DNA of 20,190 bases from the NCBI GenBank assembly GCA_902795755.1, contig CADBMO010000100.1:1-20190 (forward strand), in the 5' to 3' direction. This DNA is from an uncultured Erysipelotrichaceae bacterium. GTDB lineage: Bacteria > Bacillota_I > Bacilli_A > RF39 > UBA660. This document shows positions 1-7,855 of the stretch, one piece after another. The position numbers and the translations under genes were made by a program. How positions within the stretch are numbered: position 1 is the first letter of the stretch; every line of letters starts with the position of its first letter. The notes under the pieces are model-generated. The model saw only the letters and a list, made by a program, of their open reading frames with translations. It was not told the origin of the DNA and did no database searches.

Positions 1-26
1 GATAAATAATAGAAAGGGGATTAAAT

Positions 27-359
27 ATGTATAATGGAAATTTTTTGATACCGGCCAATTCTAAAAGAGCACAGTTAATATTTAGTGCTTTTAGGCCGAT
101 AGATTTAATTATTCTTAGTGTGGGTGCTAGTATAGCATTAATAGCATACATAGTATGTGAAAGTATGGACTTAATTAAGAATATTTGGATTGGTATACTA
201 GTGTTAATGCCTCTTTTTATAACAGCATTCCTGGTAATACCAGTACCTAATTATCATAATATGCTGTGTATATTACAGAATATTTATAGATTCTATTTTG
301 TTGAAAAACAACAATTTACATGGAAGGGTTGGTGTGTAAAAGATGAGTACAAAGAGTGA
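27..359 (+). CDS. PrgI-family type IV secretion membrane protein (VirB3-like)
   Basis: A 110-residue protein with two adjacent hydrophobic segments (about residues 24-47 and 50-73), followed by a short conserved-looking tail that contains IPVPNYHN and ends near WKGWCVKDEY. This size, the paired membrane segments and the final aromatic WKG motif match the PrgI/TrsC family of Gram-positive conjugation systems. That family is small, membrane-embedded, and encoded just before the VirB4 ATPase, taking the VirB3 position. The next genes are VirB4-like, which supports the call. The start is set by the purine-rich site GAAAGGGG seven bases upstream. The end overlaps the next gene by 17 bases, which suggests translational coupling. 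The family assignment rests on pattern and context. Confidence 0.82.
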   Translation: MYNGNFLIPANSKRAQLIFSAFRPIDLIILSVGASIALIAYIVCESMDLIKNIWIGILVLMPLFITAFLVIPVPNYHNMLCILQNIYRFYFVEKQQFTWKGWCVKDEYKE

Positions 360-873
360 GTTTAATATACCTGTTAAAAGTATTGAAAACAATGTTATAT
401 TACTTGATAATGGACTTAAGGTAGCAGGTGTAAAAATAGTACCTAGAAACTTATTTATATTAGAAGAGCAAGATCAATTTGCGATACTAGATCAATTAAA
501 AAATATGTATAATACTTTTGATTTTGAGTTTTGGCTTGTTGTTACTGATAGACCAGTTGATATAGCAGTATATATAGCACAACTACAAACACTATTTAAT
601 CAATCCCAATCGTCTATGGCTAGAAAGTTAATATCTCAAGATATTCAAAAGGCTAATCAGTTTATTAATGAAGGTGTATCTGACGTTGAATTCTATTTCT
701 TGTTTAAGGAAAAAAATGATGAAATCATTCAAAAGAGAATACGTCTTATAATAAACGGACTTGCGGGTGCAGGGCTTGCATCTAGTCAAGCTAATAATGA
801 AGATTTAAGAATGATATTAGATAGTTTCTTAAATGGGGGAGAAAAATCTACGTTTGGGACGGTGATGAGCTAA
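343..873 (+). CDS. VirB4 N-terminal-domain protein (TrsD/TraC-like), separate from the ATPase
   Basis: A 176-residue soluble protein with no Walker motifs. It resembles the N-terminal domain normally fused to VirB4/TraE ATPases: an opening strand pair (VILLDNGLKVAGVKIVPRN), a helix with QDQFAILDQLKNMYN, then FEFWLVVTDRPVDI, and a later segment VEFYFLFKEKNDE. In staphylococcal-type conjugation loci a separate small TrsD-like protein also precedes the VirB4-type TrsE, so a free N-domain has precedent. The start overlaps the PrgI-like gene by 17 bases. The stop codon shares a base with the start of the ATPase gene (TAATG), so the three proteins are probably made together in stoichiometric amounts at the inner face of the membrane. 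No frameshift is needed to explain the split. Confidence 0.72.
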   Translation: MSTKSEFNIPVKSIENNVILLDNGLKVAGVKIVPRNLFILEEQDQFAILDQLKNMYNTFDFEFWLVVTDRPVDIAVYIAQLQTLFNQSQSSMARKLISQDIQKANQFINEGVSDVEFYFLFKEKNDEIIQKRIRLIINGLAGAGLASSQANNEDLRMILDSFLNGGEKSTFGTVMS

Positions 874-2654
874 TGGATATTAAAAAAGAGTTGTACCCAA
901 AAGGGATTGAGTTTAAACCTTCTGAGTTTGTTATTAGTGATAAGTGGTGTACTATATTAACGGTTGTTTCATTTCCTAAATGGATAGGGCCAGGTTTCTT
1001 ATCTAATTTAACTAGTAATTCTGGTGTTAAAGTAGTTATTAAACACATACCATTACCATTTTCAGTAATGAGTAAGATGCTTAATAAACAACTTGCAGAA
1101 TTAAAAGATTCTTATCAAAAGGAAAATGATAAAACTGCTCAAGAACAAATTAGACAAGACTATGATTCATTAAATGAATTTATACAAATGATTACAGCTA
1201 ATCAAGCTAAAATATTTGATTTTCAAATGCATGTAATTATAACAGCAAATTCAAAAGAAGAATTAGAGCAGAAAAAATTACAAATTAAGAACTATTTATC
1301 TGCACTAGAATTAAGGGCAATCCCATTAAGATTTGAACAAAGAAAGGTATTACAATCTATTATTCCAATATATGATAAGCAAAGAATAGAAGACCAAATA
1401 GGTACTCCTATTACATCTCCTACAATTGCTGCTATGTATCCTTTTATATTTGATAGTTTAAAGGATCCAGGTCTATCATGTTTGCTTGGAACTGACTTCT
1501 CTGGTGGTGTAGTATTATTTAACCAGTTTTATTATCAAGTTAGTAATGAAGCTAATAGAAATAATGCTAACATGATTATACTTGGTACTTCTGGTTCAGG
1601 TAAATCAACAGCTGCTAAGTTACTTTTAAGAACTTATGTTAGAAATGATTATAAGACCGTTATAATTGACCCTGAAGGTGAATTAGAAGAGATGACTGCT
1701 AAGATGCAAGGTGATTTTATTGACCTTGGTAGAGGTGGGTCTCATGGTATTATTAATCCACTTGAGGTTATATTAGATATTGATGAGGGTGAAGATAGTG
1801 AAGGTGTACTTGCTAATACCGTTCAAACTATTAAAGCCTTTATGACATATTATGACCCAACCATAACAGAAGATGTATTAACGCTTCTAGGACAAATGTT
1901 ATCTTTAACATATCAACGTTTTGGTATGAATGTTGAAACTAATTTCTATCAAGTACCATCTGATAGATATCCAACATTTGCAGATTTATACGAAACAGTA
2001 TCTAGAAGATTAGAGGCATATGGTGATCAAGTAACTCATGAAAGAGATATTCTAGAAAGACTTGAAATAAAATTAAGACCACTAGTTGATCCTAACGAAT
2101 TAGGTATTTACTTTAATGGACATACTAGTATAAACCCACAAACAAAGTTTGTTGTATTTAATATAAGAGAATTAATGAATTCATCAGTAAACATTAGAAA
2201 CGCATTATTCTTTAACGTTCTTAAATATGCATGGAGTCAGTGCTTAGATAGATCAATGAATACTGTTATGATGGTTGATGAAGCACATATATTACTTTCT
2301 GGTAATAATACCATGGGTGCTGATTTCTTAGCAAACATTCAAAGACGTGCTAGAAAGTATAACACAGGTACATTGTTTATTACACAACAACCTAGTGACT
2401 TTGCTGATCCTCAAGTAATTACTCAAGGTAAAGCAATATTTGATAATGCTGCTTATTATTTAATAATGAACTTAAAGAAACAAGCAGTAGAAGACTTAAG
2501 TTCTTTAATTGATTTAAATGAACAAGAAAAAGATAGTATTAAAAAGTATTCTCAAGGTGAAGCACTATTCGTTTGTGGAGCTAGAAGAATGCGTGTAGAT
2601 GTATTAGTTACTGAAGCAGAACTTGATTCATTTGGTTCTGGTGGAGGATTATAA
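873..2654 (+). CDS. VirB4/TrsE-family type IV secretion ATPase
   Basis: A 593-residue ATPase that would energise the type IV secretion channel at the cytoplasmic membrane. The Walker A motif GTSGSGKS is at residues 238-245 and Walker B MMVDEAH ends near residue 472 (D469, E470). Downstream are RRARKYNTGTLFITQQPSD and QAVEDLS, typical of the VirB4/HerA fold, where an Arg-rich helix and Gln-Gln-Pro follow Walker B. Residues 1-230 hold the middle linker domain. The extreme N-terminal domain usual for full-length VirB4 is missing here because it is the preceding gene. The start ATG overlaps the upstream stop (TAATG). The C-terminus is a short Gly/Ser tail. A strong hairpin terminator follows directly, so this gene closes the first transcription unit. 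Confidence 0.93.
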   Translation: MDIKKELYPKGIEFKPSEFVISDKWCTILTVVSFPKWIGPGFLSNLTSNSGVKVVIKHIPLPFSVMSKMLNKQLAELKDSYQKENDKTAQEQIRQDYDSLNEFIQMITANQAKIFDFQMHVIITANSKEELEQKKLQIKNYLSALELRAIPLRFEQRKVLQSIIPIYDKQRIEDQIGTPITSPTIAAMYPFIFDSLKDPGLSCLLGTDFSGGVVLFNQFYYQVSNEANRNNANMIILGTSGSGKSTAAKLLLRTYVRNDYKTVIIDPEGELEEMTAKMQGDFIDLGRGGSHGIINPLEVILDIDEGEDSEGVLANTVQTIKAFMTYYDPTITEDVLTLLGQMLSLTYQRFGMNVETNFYQVPSDRYPTFADLYETVSRRLEAYGDQVTHERDILERLEIKLRPLVDPNELGIYFNGHTSINPQTKFVVFNIRELMNSSVNIRNALFFNVLKYAWSQCLDRSMNTVMMVDEAHILLSGNNTMGADFLANIQRRARKYNTGTLFITQQPSDFADPQVITQGKAIFDNAAYYLIMNLKKQAVEDLSSLIDLNEQEKDSIKKYSQGEALFVCGARRMRVDVLVTEAELDSFGSGGGL

Positions 2655-2680
2655 AAAAAGCATGCTGATGCATGCTTTTT
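2655..2680 (+). terminator. Rho-independent terminator after the VirB4 gene
   Basis: GCATGC at 2660-2665 pairs with GCATGC at 2670-2675 around a TGAT loop. Flanking A5 and T5 extend the stem, and the T-run acts as the U-tract on the plus strand. It begins directly at the VirB4 stop codon and separates the PrgI/VirB4 unit from the YkgJ/hydrolase unit. Confidence 0.85.
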
Positions 2681-2686
2681 ATTATG

Positions 2687-2715
2687 TAGAAAATTGAAGT
2701 AAAGTATGATATAAT
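2687..2715 (+). promoter_or_regulatory. Probable extended -10 promoter for the YkgJ/hydrolase unit
   Basis: TATAAT at 2710-2715 is preceded by TGA, giving an extended -10 (TGATATAAT). A weak -35 match, TAGAAA, lies at 2687-2692 with 17-base spacing. The gene starts 30 bases downstream behind AAGGTGG. The location just after a terminator supports a new transcription start here. Confidence 0.6.
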
Positions 2716-2745
2716 TAAATATATAATAATCAAGGTGGTGGTACG

Positions 2746-3009
2746 ATGAATAAAGAGTTTCCTTGTGATAAATGTGGTTGTTGTTGCAAGAGATTAGACC
2801 TTGTAGACGAAATGAAAGATTTTGATCGCGGTGATGGTGTTTGTAAATACTTAACTCCTAATAACGAGTGTGCCATATATGATAACAGACCAGATATGTG
2901 TAATACTAAAAAGTATTATGAAAAAAATTATAAAAATAAAATGACTTGGGAAGAATTTGTAACAAATTGTCGAAAAGGTTGCAAAGCTTTGCAAGAAATG
3001 AGTAAGTAA
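2746..3009 (+). CDS. YkgJ-type cysteine-cluster metal-binding protein
   Basis: An 87-residue soluble protein with the signature of the YkgJ/UPF0153 family (zinc- or iron-chelating domain). It has CDKCGCCC near the N-terminus, then GVCKYL, ECAIYDNRPDMC, and later Cys residues in NCRKGC. The family is predicted to bind Zn or an Fe-S cluster through these cysteines, and its biochemical role is poorly known. It is the first gene of the unit and lies only 12 bases before the giant envelope hydrolase, whose ribosome binding site begins at this gene's stop. Co-transcription with exported, cysteine-rich proteins suggests a link to their assembly or to thiol/metal handling, but that is inference. It could also be a passenger. 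Confidence 0.75.
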   Translation: MNKEFPCDKCGCCCKRLDLVDEMKDFDRGDGVCKYLTPNNECAIYDNRPDMCNTKKYYEKNYKNKMTWEEFVTNCRKGCKALQEMSK

Positions 3010-3021
3010 GGTGGTGATTTT

Positions 3022-6000
3022 ATGCCTGTAGTTATTGTTGCTGGAGCAGCTGCTGCCGCTGGAGGAGCTGCTGCCGCTGGAGGAGCTGCCGCTGCTGGTG
3101 GTGCCGCTGCCGCTGGAGGAGCTGCTGCCGCAGGTGGTGCTGTCGCTGGAGGAGCTGCTGCCGCAGGTGGTGCTGCCGCTGCTGGAGGAGCCGCTGCCGC
3201 AGGTGGAACTGCAGCCGCTGGAAGTGCTGCCGCCGCAGGTGGGACTGCTGCTACAACTGGTGCTGCCGCAAGTGGAACCGCAACCGTTGGAGCATCTTCG
3301 GCGAGTGCTGGATCAAGTGCAGTATCTAATGCTGCAAGTCATGAACTACAACAACAATTAGAAAAACAAATAAAAGATGAATTTGAAAAGCAATTAAAGG
3401 AACAAGTAAAAAAAGAGTTAGAAAATCAAAAAAATAATACTAATGCTGATGATAATTCTGATGATAAGAAAAAAGATCTTAGGGGTAATGAAAATTATAA
3501 AGCTCCTAAAAAACAAGATAAACTTGGGCCTAAAAATGATTCTGATAATAAAAAAAATGATAATGATAAAAATGCAACTGGGGATAAAAATAAAGCTGCA
3601 GAAGATTTAAAAGATAAAGCAAAAGATGCTGCTGATAAAGCCTTAAAGCCAGCAAAAGATGCCGCTAACAAAATGGTTGACAAAGCAGGTGGCATTGCAA
3701 TAAGTGCAGCATCTGGTGGTGTTATTCCTCCAAAGATTGGAGAAAAAATTACTAAAGTTGCTAAAAAGCCATTAGGAAAAATGGCTAAAAATGGTTTAAA
3801 TAAGGGAATGTCTGCTGGTAAGAACAATCCATTATCAAAAGGTGGTTTACCTGATGCAGATAAACTTAAAGATAAAGCTACCGAAGCTGCAGATAAATTA
3901 AAAGACGGAGTAAAAAAAGCTGGAAAAGCAGTTGCTGCTTTTAAATGGATACAAAGAATAAAAGCTGCTCTACCAGCAATTATTGCAGCTATCATAGTTG
4001 CAGCAATTATTGGTTTAATAATTGGCTTAGTTTCAATTATGCAAACATTTATGCCAGGTTTATATGGTGATGTAAATGAAGAAGAGGGTATTGAAAGATA
4101 TACTAAAAGAGATCAAAAAATATTAAATAACATAAAAAAAATTGTAGATAAACATCCTAATATGGATCGTAATGAAGTTGCGCTTGTAATGGCTACTTAT
4201 GGATATCCTAATTATGAGTTGTTGCAAAGTGATAGTGTAAAGAATGCAGCGGTTCATGAAGAATCTGAGGAAGAAGAAAAGTATGGAGATTTGTCATACT
4301 TATATGAAGCAGACGATATGAAATGGTATGAGTTATTGTCTGAAATAAATAAACATCCTCATATAAAAGAATTTATTAAAGGTTTTATAAAAACAAAACT
4401 TAAACAAGGGTTATGTAAGGCTGGTAGATTTTTTCTACATAAAGATTGGGATTGTGAGTATGATGAAGATGATGAAAATAATTATAATGATTCATATTTA
4501 AATCCACTTACAAAGTACAGGCATAGAAAAGACTTTGATGAGTTGCTTGATGAATATGAAAAAGCAATGGAAAATAGTAGTAGTTCTTCAACAAGTAGCA
4601 CTAATACAAGCGAAACTACTGATACTGACGTATCTAATTTTGCTAAAACAGAGGAAGATGATAGTGAACAAACTTCTGAAGAAACTGATACTTCAACTGA
4701 AGATAGCGATGAGGAATCAAAAGATTATAGTGCATTTTTTGAATATTTAAAAGATGATTATTTAGAAGATGCTGATGAGTATAAAGATATTTTTAAAAAC
4801 ATAAAAGATGAAGAGGAAAAAGAAGAAGTTAAAGAGCAAATTATCAAAGATATTAGTGATAGTGCAGATATGTTTGAACCATATATTCCGGAAGCAGAAT
4901 GTAAAACTGCTGCATCATCAGCATCGGTTGGTACAGCTGCTGCAACCGCAACCGGAAACGTATCTGCTAATGCGTTATTAAGTGGTGAAATATTTGTTAC
5001 TTTAAGAGATTACTATTCAACAAGCGATGGTTCACCAGAACATAGTGATACATCAAAAGGTAAATTTATAGCAGATGATTATTATAAATCACCAGCATTA
5101 TATGGTAGTGATACTAATCCAATACCATTTAAAAGATATATCTTAGGTGTAGTATATGCAGAATCAGAGTCATGCTCTAGAATTGAATCTTGTGCAAAAA
5201 CAATGATTGTTACTGCGAAAAGTTTTGCAATTGGAAGACAATCTATGTATAAACCACAAACTGGTAGTGGCAAAACAATTTTGCACATGAGAGGTAACGT
5301 TGGTGACCAAGACTTTTGTGATATATATGAAGGTTGTAAGAGTGGGACTTATTCAAAAAGCACATGGAGCGTATGGAAAGGCGAAGGTTCAAAAAGTGGA
5401 AAACCAAAATCTGATCAAGAACATATCGCTAACTTAGAAAAATGGTATGATGAAGTAAGTACTCAGTATATTAATAACAAAGATGGTAAATTCGTGGGTA
5501 ATCAGTATAATAATTATAATAATAGTTGTAAAAAGGGTGCTTGTGTATCACAAACTAGAATAAAAGAAGCATCTACAACTGAAAATGATTATATGAATAT
5601 ATTATTTAACGCTGATAATGGAGGTTTTGATAATACTAAATACGCATTATATACTAGTGATAATGGTGGTATATCAGTAGTATCATCAACCGAATCAGTA
5701 GGATGTCCTGGAACTTCTTGTGGAGTATCTGGAACAAGGGAAGACGTTGTAACTTTTGCAAGAAGTAACGTAGGTAAAATAAAATATTACTTTACTGGTA
5801 AACCTTCTAGCAAGAACTTTGAAGAAAATAATTTTGGTAGTACGGTATCACCTGACCATAGAGGTAGAAATATACGTGGACTAGATTGTTCTGGTTTTGT
5901 AGATTTTGTATTTTGGCATGTATTAGGTGAGAATTTTGGTTTATCAAGTACCGCTGAAATTAGAGATAAGTATTCTAATAGGATTGAATATTCAGATTTA

Positions 6001-7194
6001 AAACCAGGTGATTTAGGATTCTTATCAATGGGTGCATCTGGTGCTTCTCAACACGTTGGTATTTATGCTGGTAAAGATGCTAGTGGACATGATTTATGGA
6101 TAGATTGTAATGCATCACATGGTGTTCAGGAGCATAATACAACTGAATTTAAGGTTTATTTCAGACCGAAAGTATTAGATGGAACAGATAATACAAATAC
6201 TAATACTTGTGAGGCTGCAGCTGGTAGTTTAGCATGTAAGGCTTATAATATGTCAGAAAGCGATATACTTGATTTAGCTGCTGTTGCCTATAGAGAACAA
6301 GGTTCACCTGATGGTGCTAGAGCAGAAGCATCATTAATGGCAAACAGATTTGAAATGCAAAGTAAATATAAGACAATAAGAGATTATGTATATAATAGTG
6401 GTTGGTTTGGCTCAAGTAGTTTCAAAGGCTCTATTAGTAACAAAGAAGTAATAGATGGGGTACGAGATGTTTTTGTAAATGGTAATAGATCATTTCCTTC
6501 ATACATAGATGAACATGATTGTATTTCATGTGGAAGATATGGATTTGATATTACTTGGATAAAGGTAGATGGAAAAAGATTAACTTCATCAAAGGACTTA
6601 TTAGATCATTCAAATTATAAGGCAAATAGTACTATTATTCATAACAGGTATGGTGCAACTTACACTTTCTATTCATTCCCAACAAAAAATAGTGATCCAT
6701 TTGGATATACTAAAAAGACAAATGATAATTGTACTGCTAGAACAAGCGGTGTAGGCGGAGTTGCTACTGGAAAATTTACAAGACCAATTAAAGGAAATAA
6801 CTCATGTAATAGTTATCCAAGATATAGTAATGGTTCTTGGCATGGTGGTGGTGATATACCAACGCCTCTTAAAACGCCAGTATATGCCGCAGATGGTGGT
6901 GTGGTTGAAGCCACTGAAGATTTAGGAAATACTTCATATGGAAGATATGTACGTATTAATCATGGTAATGGATATAAAACTTGGTATGCGCATTTAACTT
7001 CATACAGTGTTAAAGCAGGAGATAAAGTTGCACAAGGTCAACAAATTGGCTTATCTGGAAGTACTGGAAATTCTACTGGACCACACTTACACTTTGAAGC
7101 AAGAAAAGGTCCTAATTACAATCATTCGGCTGATACAATAAACGTATGTAGTTATATGAGTAGTGGAAAATCTTATGCGGGAGGAAGCCAATGA
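3022..7194 (+). CDS. Giant membrane-anchored multidomain peptidoglycan hydrolase of the T4SS locus
   Basis: A 1390-residue protein. In order it contains: an Ala/Gly repeat (about residues 7-85); a Lys/Asp-rich, partly coiled-coil cytoplasmic part (110-310); one membrane segment (317-340); an acidic Ser/Thr/Glu linker (about 515-570); a SpoIID/LytB-like domain (654-775, RYILGVVYAE at 705-714); an NlpC/P60 domain (about 905-1060) with C956 in LDCSGFV, H1011 in QHVGIYAG and probably N1030; a SleB-like region (about 1079-1235, E1092 as candidate acid); and an M23 domain (about 1254-1385) with H1274, D1278 and H1357 as zinc ligands and H1324 and H1355 as catalytic histidines. The likely role is local opening of peptidoglycan for the secretion channel, as VirB1/TrsG-like hydrolases do. 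About 20 cysteines lie outside the membrane, many in CX2C to CX8C pairs. GGTGGTGATTTT precedes the ATG. NlpC/P60 and M23 calls are firm; SpoIID and SleB are resemblances. Confidence 0.88.
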   Translation: MPVVIVAGAAAAAGGAAAAGGAAAAGGAAAAGGAAAAGGAVAGGAAAAGGAAAAGGAAAAGGTAAAGSAAAAGGTAATTGAAASGTATVGASSASAGSSAVSNAASHELQQQLEKQIKDEFEKQLKEQVKKELENQKNNTNADDNSDDKKKDLRGNENYKAPKKQDKLGPKNDSDNKKNDNDKNATGDKNKAAEDLKDKAKDAADKALKPAKDAANKMVDKAGGIAISAASGGVIPPKIGEKITKVAKKPLGKMAKNGLNKGMSAGKNNPLSKGGLPDADKLKDKATEAADKLKDGVKKAGKAVAAFKWIQRIKAALPAIIAAIIVAAIIGLIIGLVSIMQTFMPGLYGDVNEEEGIERYTKRDQKILNNIKKIVDKHPNMDRNEVALVMATYGYPNYELLQSDSVKNAAVHEESEEEEKYGDLSYLYEADDMKWYELLSEINKHPHIKEFIKGFIKTKLKQGLCKAGRFFLHKDWDCEYDEDDENNYNDSYLNPLTKYRHRKDFDELLDEYEKAMENSSSSSTSSTNTSETTDTDVSNFAKTEEDDSEQTSEETDTSTEDSDEESKDYSAFFEYLKDDYLEDADEYKDIFKNIKDEEEKEEVKEQIIKDISDSADMFEPYIPEAECKTAASSASVGTAAATATGNVSANALLSGEIFVTLRDYYSTSDGSPEHSDTSKGKFIADDYYKSPALYGSDTNPIPFKRYILGVVYAESESCSRIESCAKTMIVTAKSFAIGRQSMYKPQTGSGKTILHMRGNVGDQDFCDIYEGCKSGTYSKSTWSVWKGEGSKSGKPKSDQEHIANLEKWYDEVSTQYINNKDGKFVGNQYNNYNNSCKKGACVSQTRIKEASTTENDYMNILFNADNGGFDNTKYALYTSDNGGISVVSSTESVGCPGTSCGVSGTREDVVTFARSNVGKIKYYFTGKPSSKNFEENNFGSTVSPDHRGRNIRGLDCSGFVDFVFWHVLGENFGLSSTAEIRDKYSNRIEYSDLKPGDLGFLSMGASGASQHVGIYAGKDASGHDLWIDCNASHGVQEHNTTEFKVYFRPKVLDGTDNTNTNTCEAAAGSLACKAYNMSESDILDLAAVAYREQGSPDGARAEASLMANRFEMQSKYKTIRDYVYNSGWFGSSSFKGSISNKEVIDGVRDVFVNGNRSFPSYIDEHDCISCGRYGFDITWIKVDGKRLTSSKDLLDHSNYKANSTIIHNRYGATYTFYSFPTKNSDPFGYTKKTNDNCTARTSGVGGVATGKFTRPIKGNNSCNSYPRYSNGSWHGGGDIPTPLKTPVYAADGGVVEATEDLGNTSYGRYVRINHGNGYKTWYAHLTSYSVKAGDKVAQGQQIGLSGSTGNSTGPHLHFEARKGPNYNHSADTINVCSYMSSGKSYAGGSQ
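3037..3290 (+). repeat. GC-rich 18-bp minisatellite encoding Ala/Gly repeats
   Basis: Imperfect tandem copies of an 18-base unit (consensus GGAGGAGCTGCTGCCGCT, encoding GGAAAA) fill the start of the giant hydrolase gene. They degenerate towards the 3' end with Thr, Ser and Val substitutions. Base composition is far richer in G+C than the surroundings. Unit changes would alter protein length without shifting frame, because the unit is a multiple of three. Confidence 0.85.
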
Positions 7195-7847
7195 AAAAGT
7201 TTTTAATATTATTAATTACACTTATTCTTTTAACGGGATGTACGGTTAATTCAAATGTTACGGTTAATAATGATAACACGGTTAATGAAAGAGTTATTAT
7301 AATAGGCAATAGATCTGATATTCCTTCAAATGAAAACGTTGATATCTACGTTAATAAACTTATTTCAGCTTATGGATTAAATAATTATAAACGTACAATC
7401 ACAAGAAGAGGTAAAAATGTAATAGTAACTTTAAATAAAACGTATAATGATTTTTGTGAGTATGTAAATAGATCGTTTTTTGTTAATGATCAAGCAACAT
7501 CTTCAAAATGTAACGCGCGTTTAAAAAAATATGAGATTGATTTAAAAAAAGTATATAAAGAGTGTACTGACTGTCTTGAAGAAGAAGACCATGTACAAAT
7601 ATCTTATAAGTTATTAGATAATAATATTATAGAAAGTAACTCTGATAGTAAAGATGGTAGTTATCATACATGGTCTTTTGACAGTGAAGACAATAAAAGT
7701 ATAAATATACAAGTTAAAAGACATTTTATACTTAAAGATTTATATGGTAGATTTTTATGGATATCATTATTATTTGTTATTGCAATAATATCTTTTGTAG
7801 GATTTATATTCTATAAAAAATTTAAGAATAATAGAATGGATTATTAG
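7191..7847 (+). CDS. Lipoprotein with C-terminal membrane segment, paralogue 1
   Basis: A 218-residue protein that begins with a lipoprotein signal peptide (lipobox LLTGC, lipidated Cys17). It then has an extracellular region rich in Val/Asn beta-type sequence, and a second hydrophobic segment near the C-terminus (about 188-208) followed by a basic tail. This predicts a domain tethered at both ends to the membrane. It is a diverged paralogue of the next gene: both share a VTVNN/VTLDESGN opening, an aromatic-rich FCEYVN/VCDFIN segment followed by a second Cys, and a late YHTWSFDS/YIWYFGDG motif. The ATG overlaps the TGA of the giant hydrolase (ATGA), which indicates coupling. The architecture recalls LppM-type lipoproteins, but I cannot confirm a family. 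A structural role at the secretion site is plausible. Confidence 0.8.
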   Translation: MKKFLILLITLILLTGCTVNSNVTVNNDNTVNERVIIIGNRSDIPSNENVDIYVNKLISAYGLNNYKRTITRRGKNVIVTLNKTYNDFCEYVNRSFFVNDQATSSKCNARLKKYEIDLKKVYKECTDCLEEEDHVQISYKLLDNNIIESNSDSKDGSYHTWSFDSEDNKSINIQVKRHFILKDLYGRFLWISLLFVIAIISFVGFIFYKKFKNNRMDY

Positions 7848-7855
7848 GAGGAATT

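Noticed and set aside
848..1048. Short minus-strand frames opposite the VirB4, NlpC and VirD4 genes
   Set aside because: Such frames lie wholly inside strong genes on the other strand and have no start signals or recognisable product.
3035..3361. Plus-strand frame coding Leu/Glu/Pro-rich repeats
   Set aside because: It is the +1 frame of the Ala/Gly minisatellite. The real frame has its own ribosome site and continues for 1390 residues.
3495..3995. Long minus-strand open frame opposite the hydrolase gene
   Set aside because: Antisense shadow of a Lys/Ala-rich region, without a promoter or ribosome site; composition (Ser, Leu, Phe rich) is what reverse frames of such codons give.
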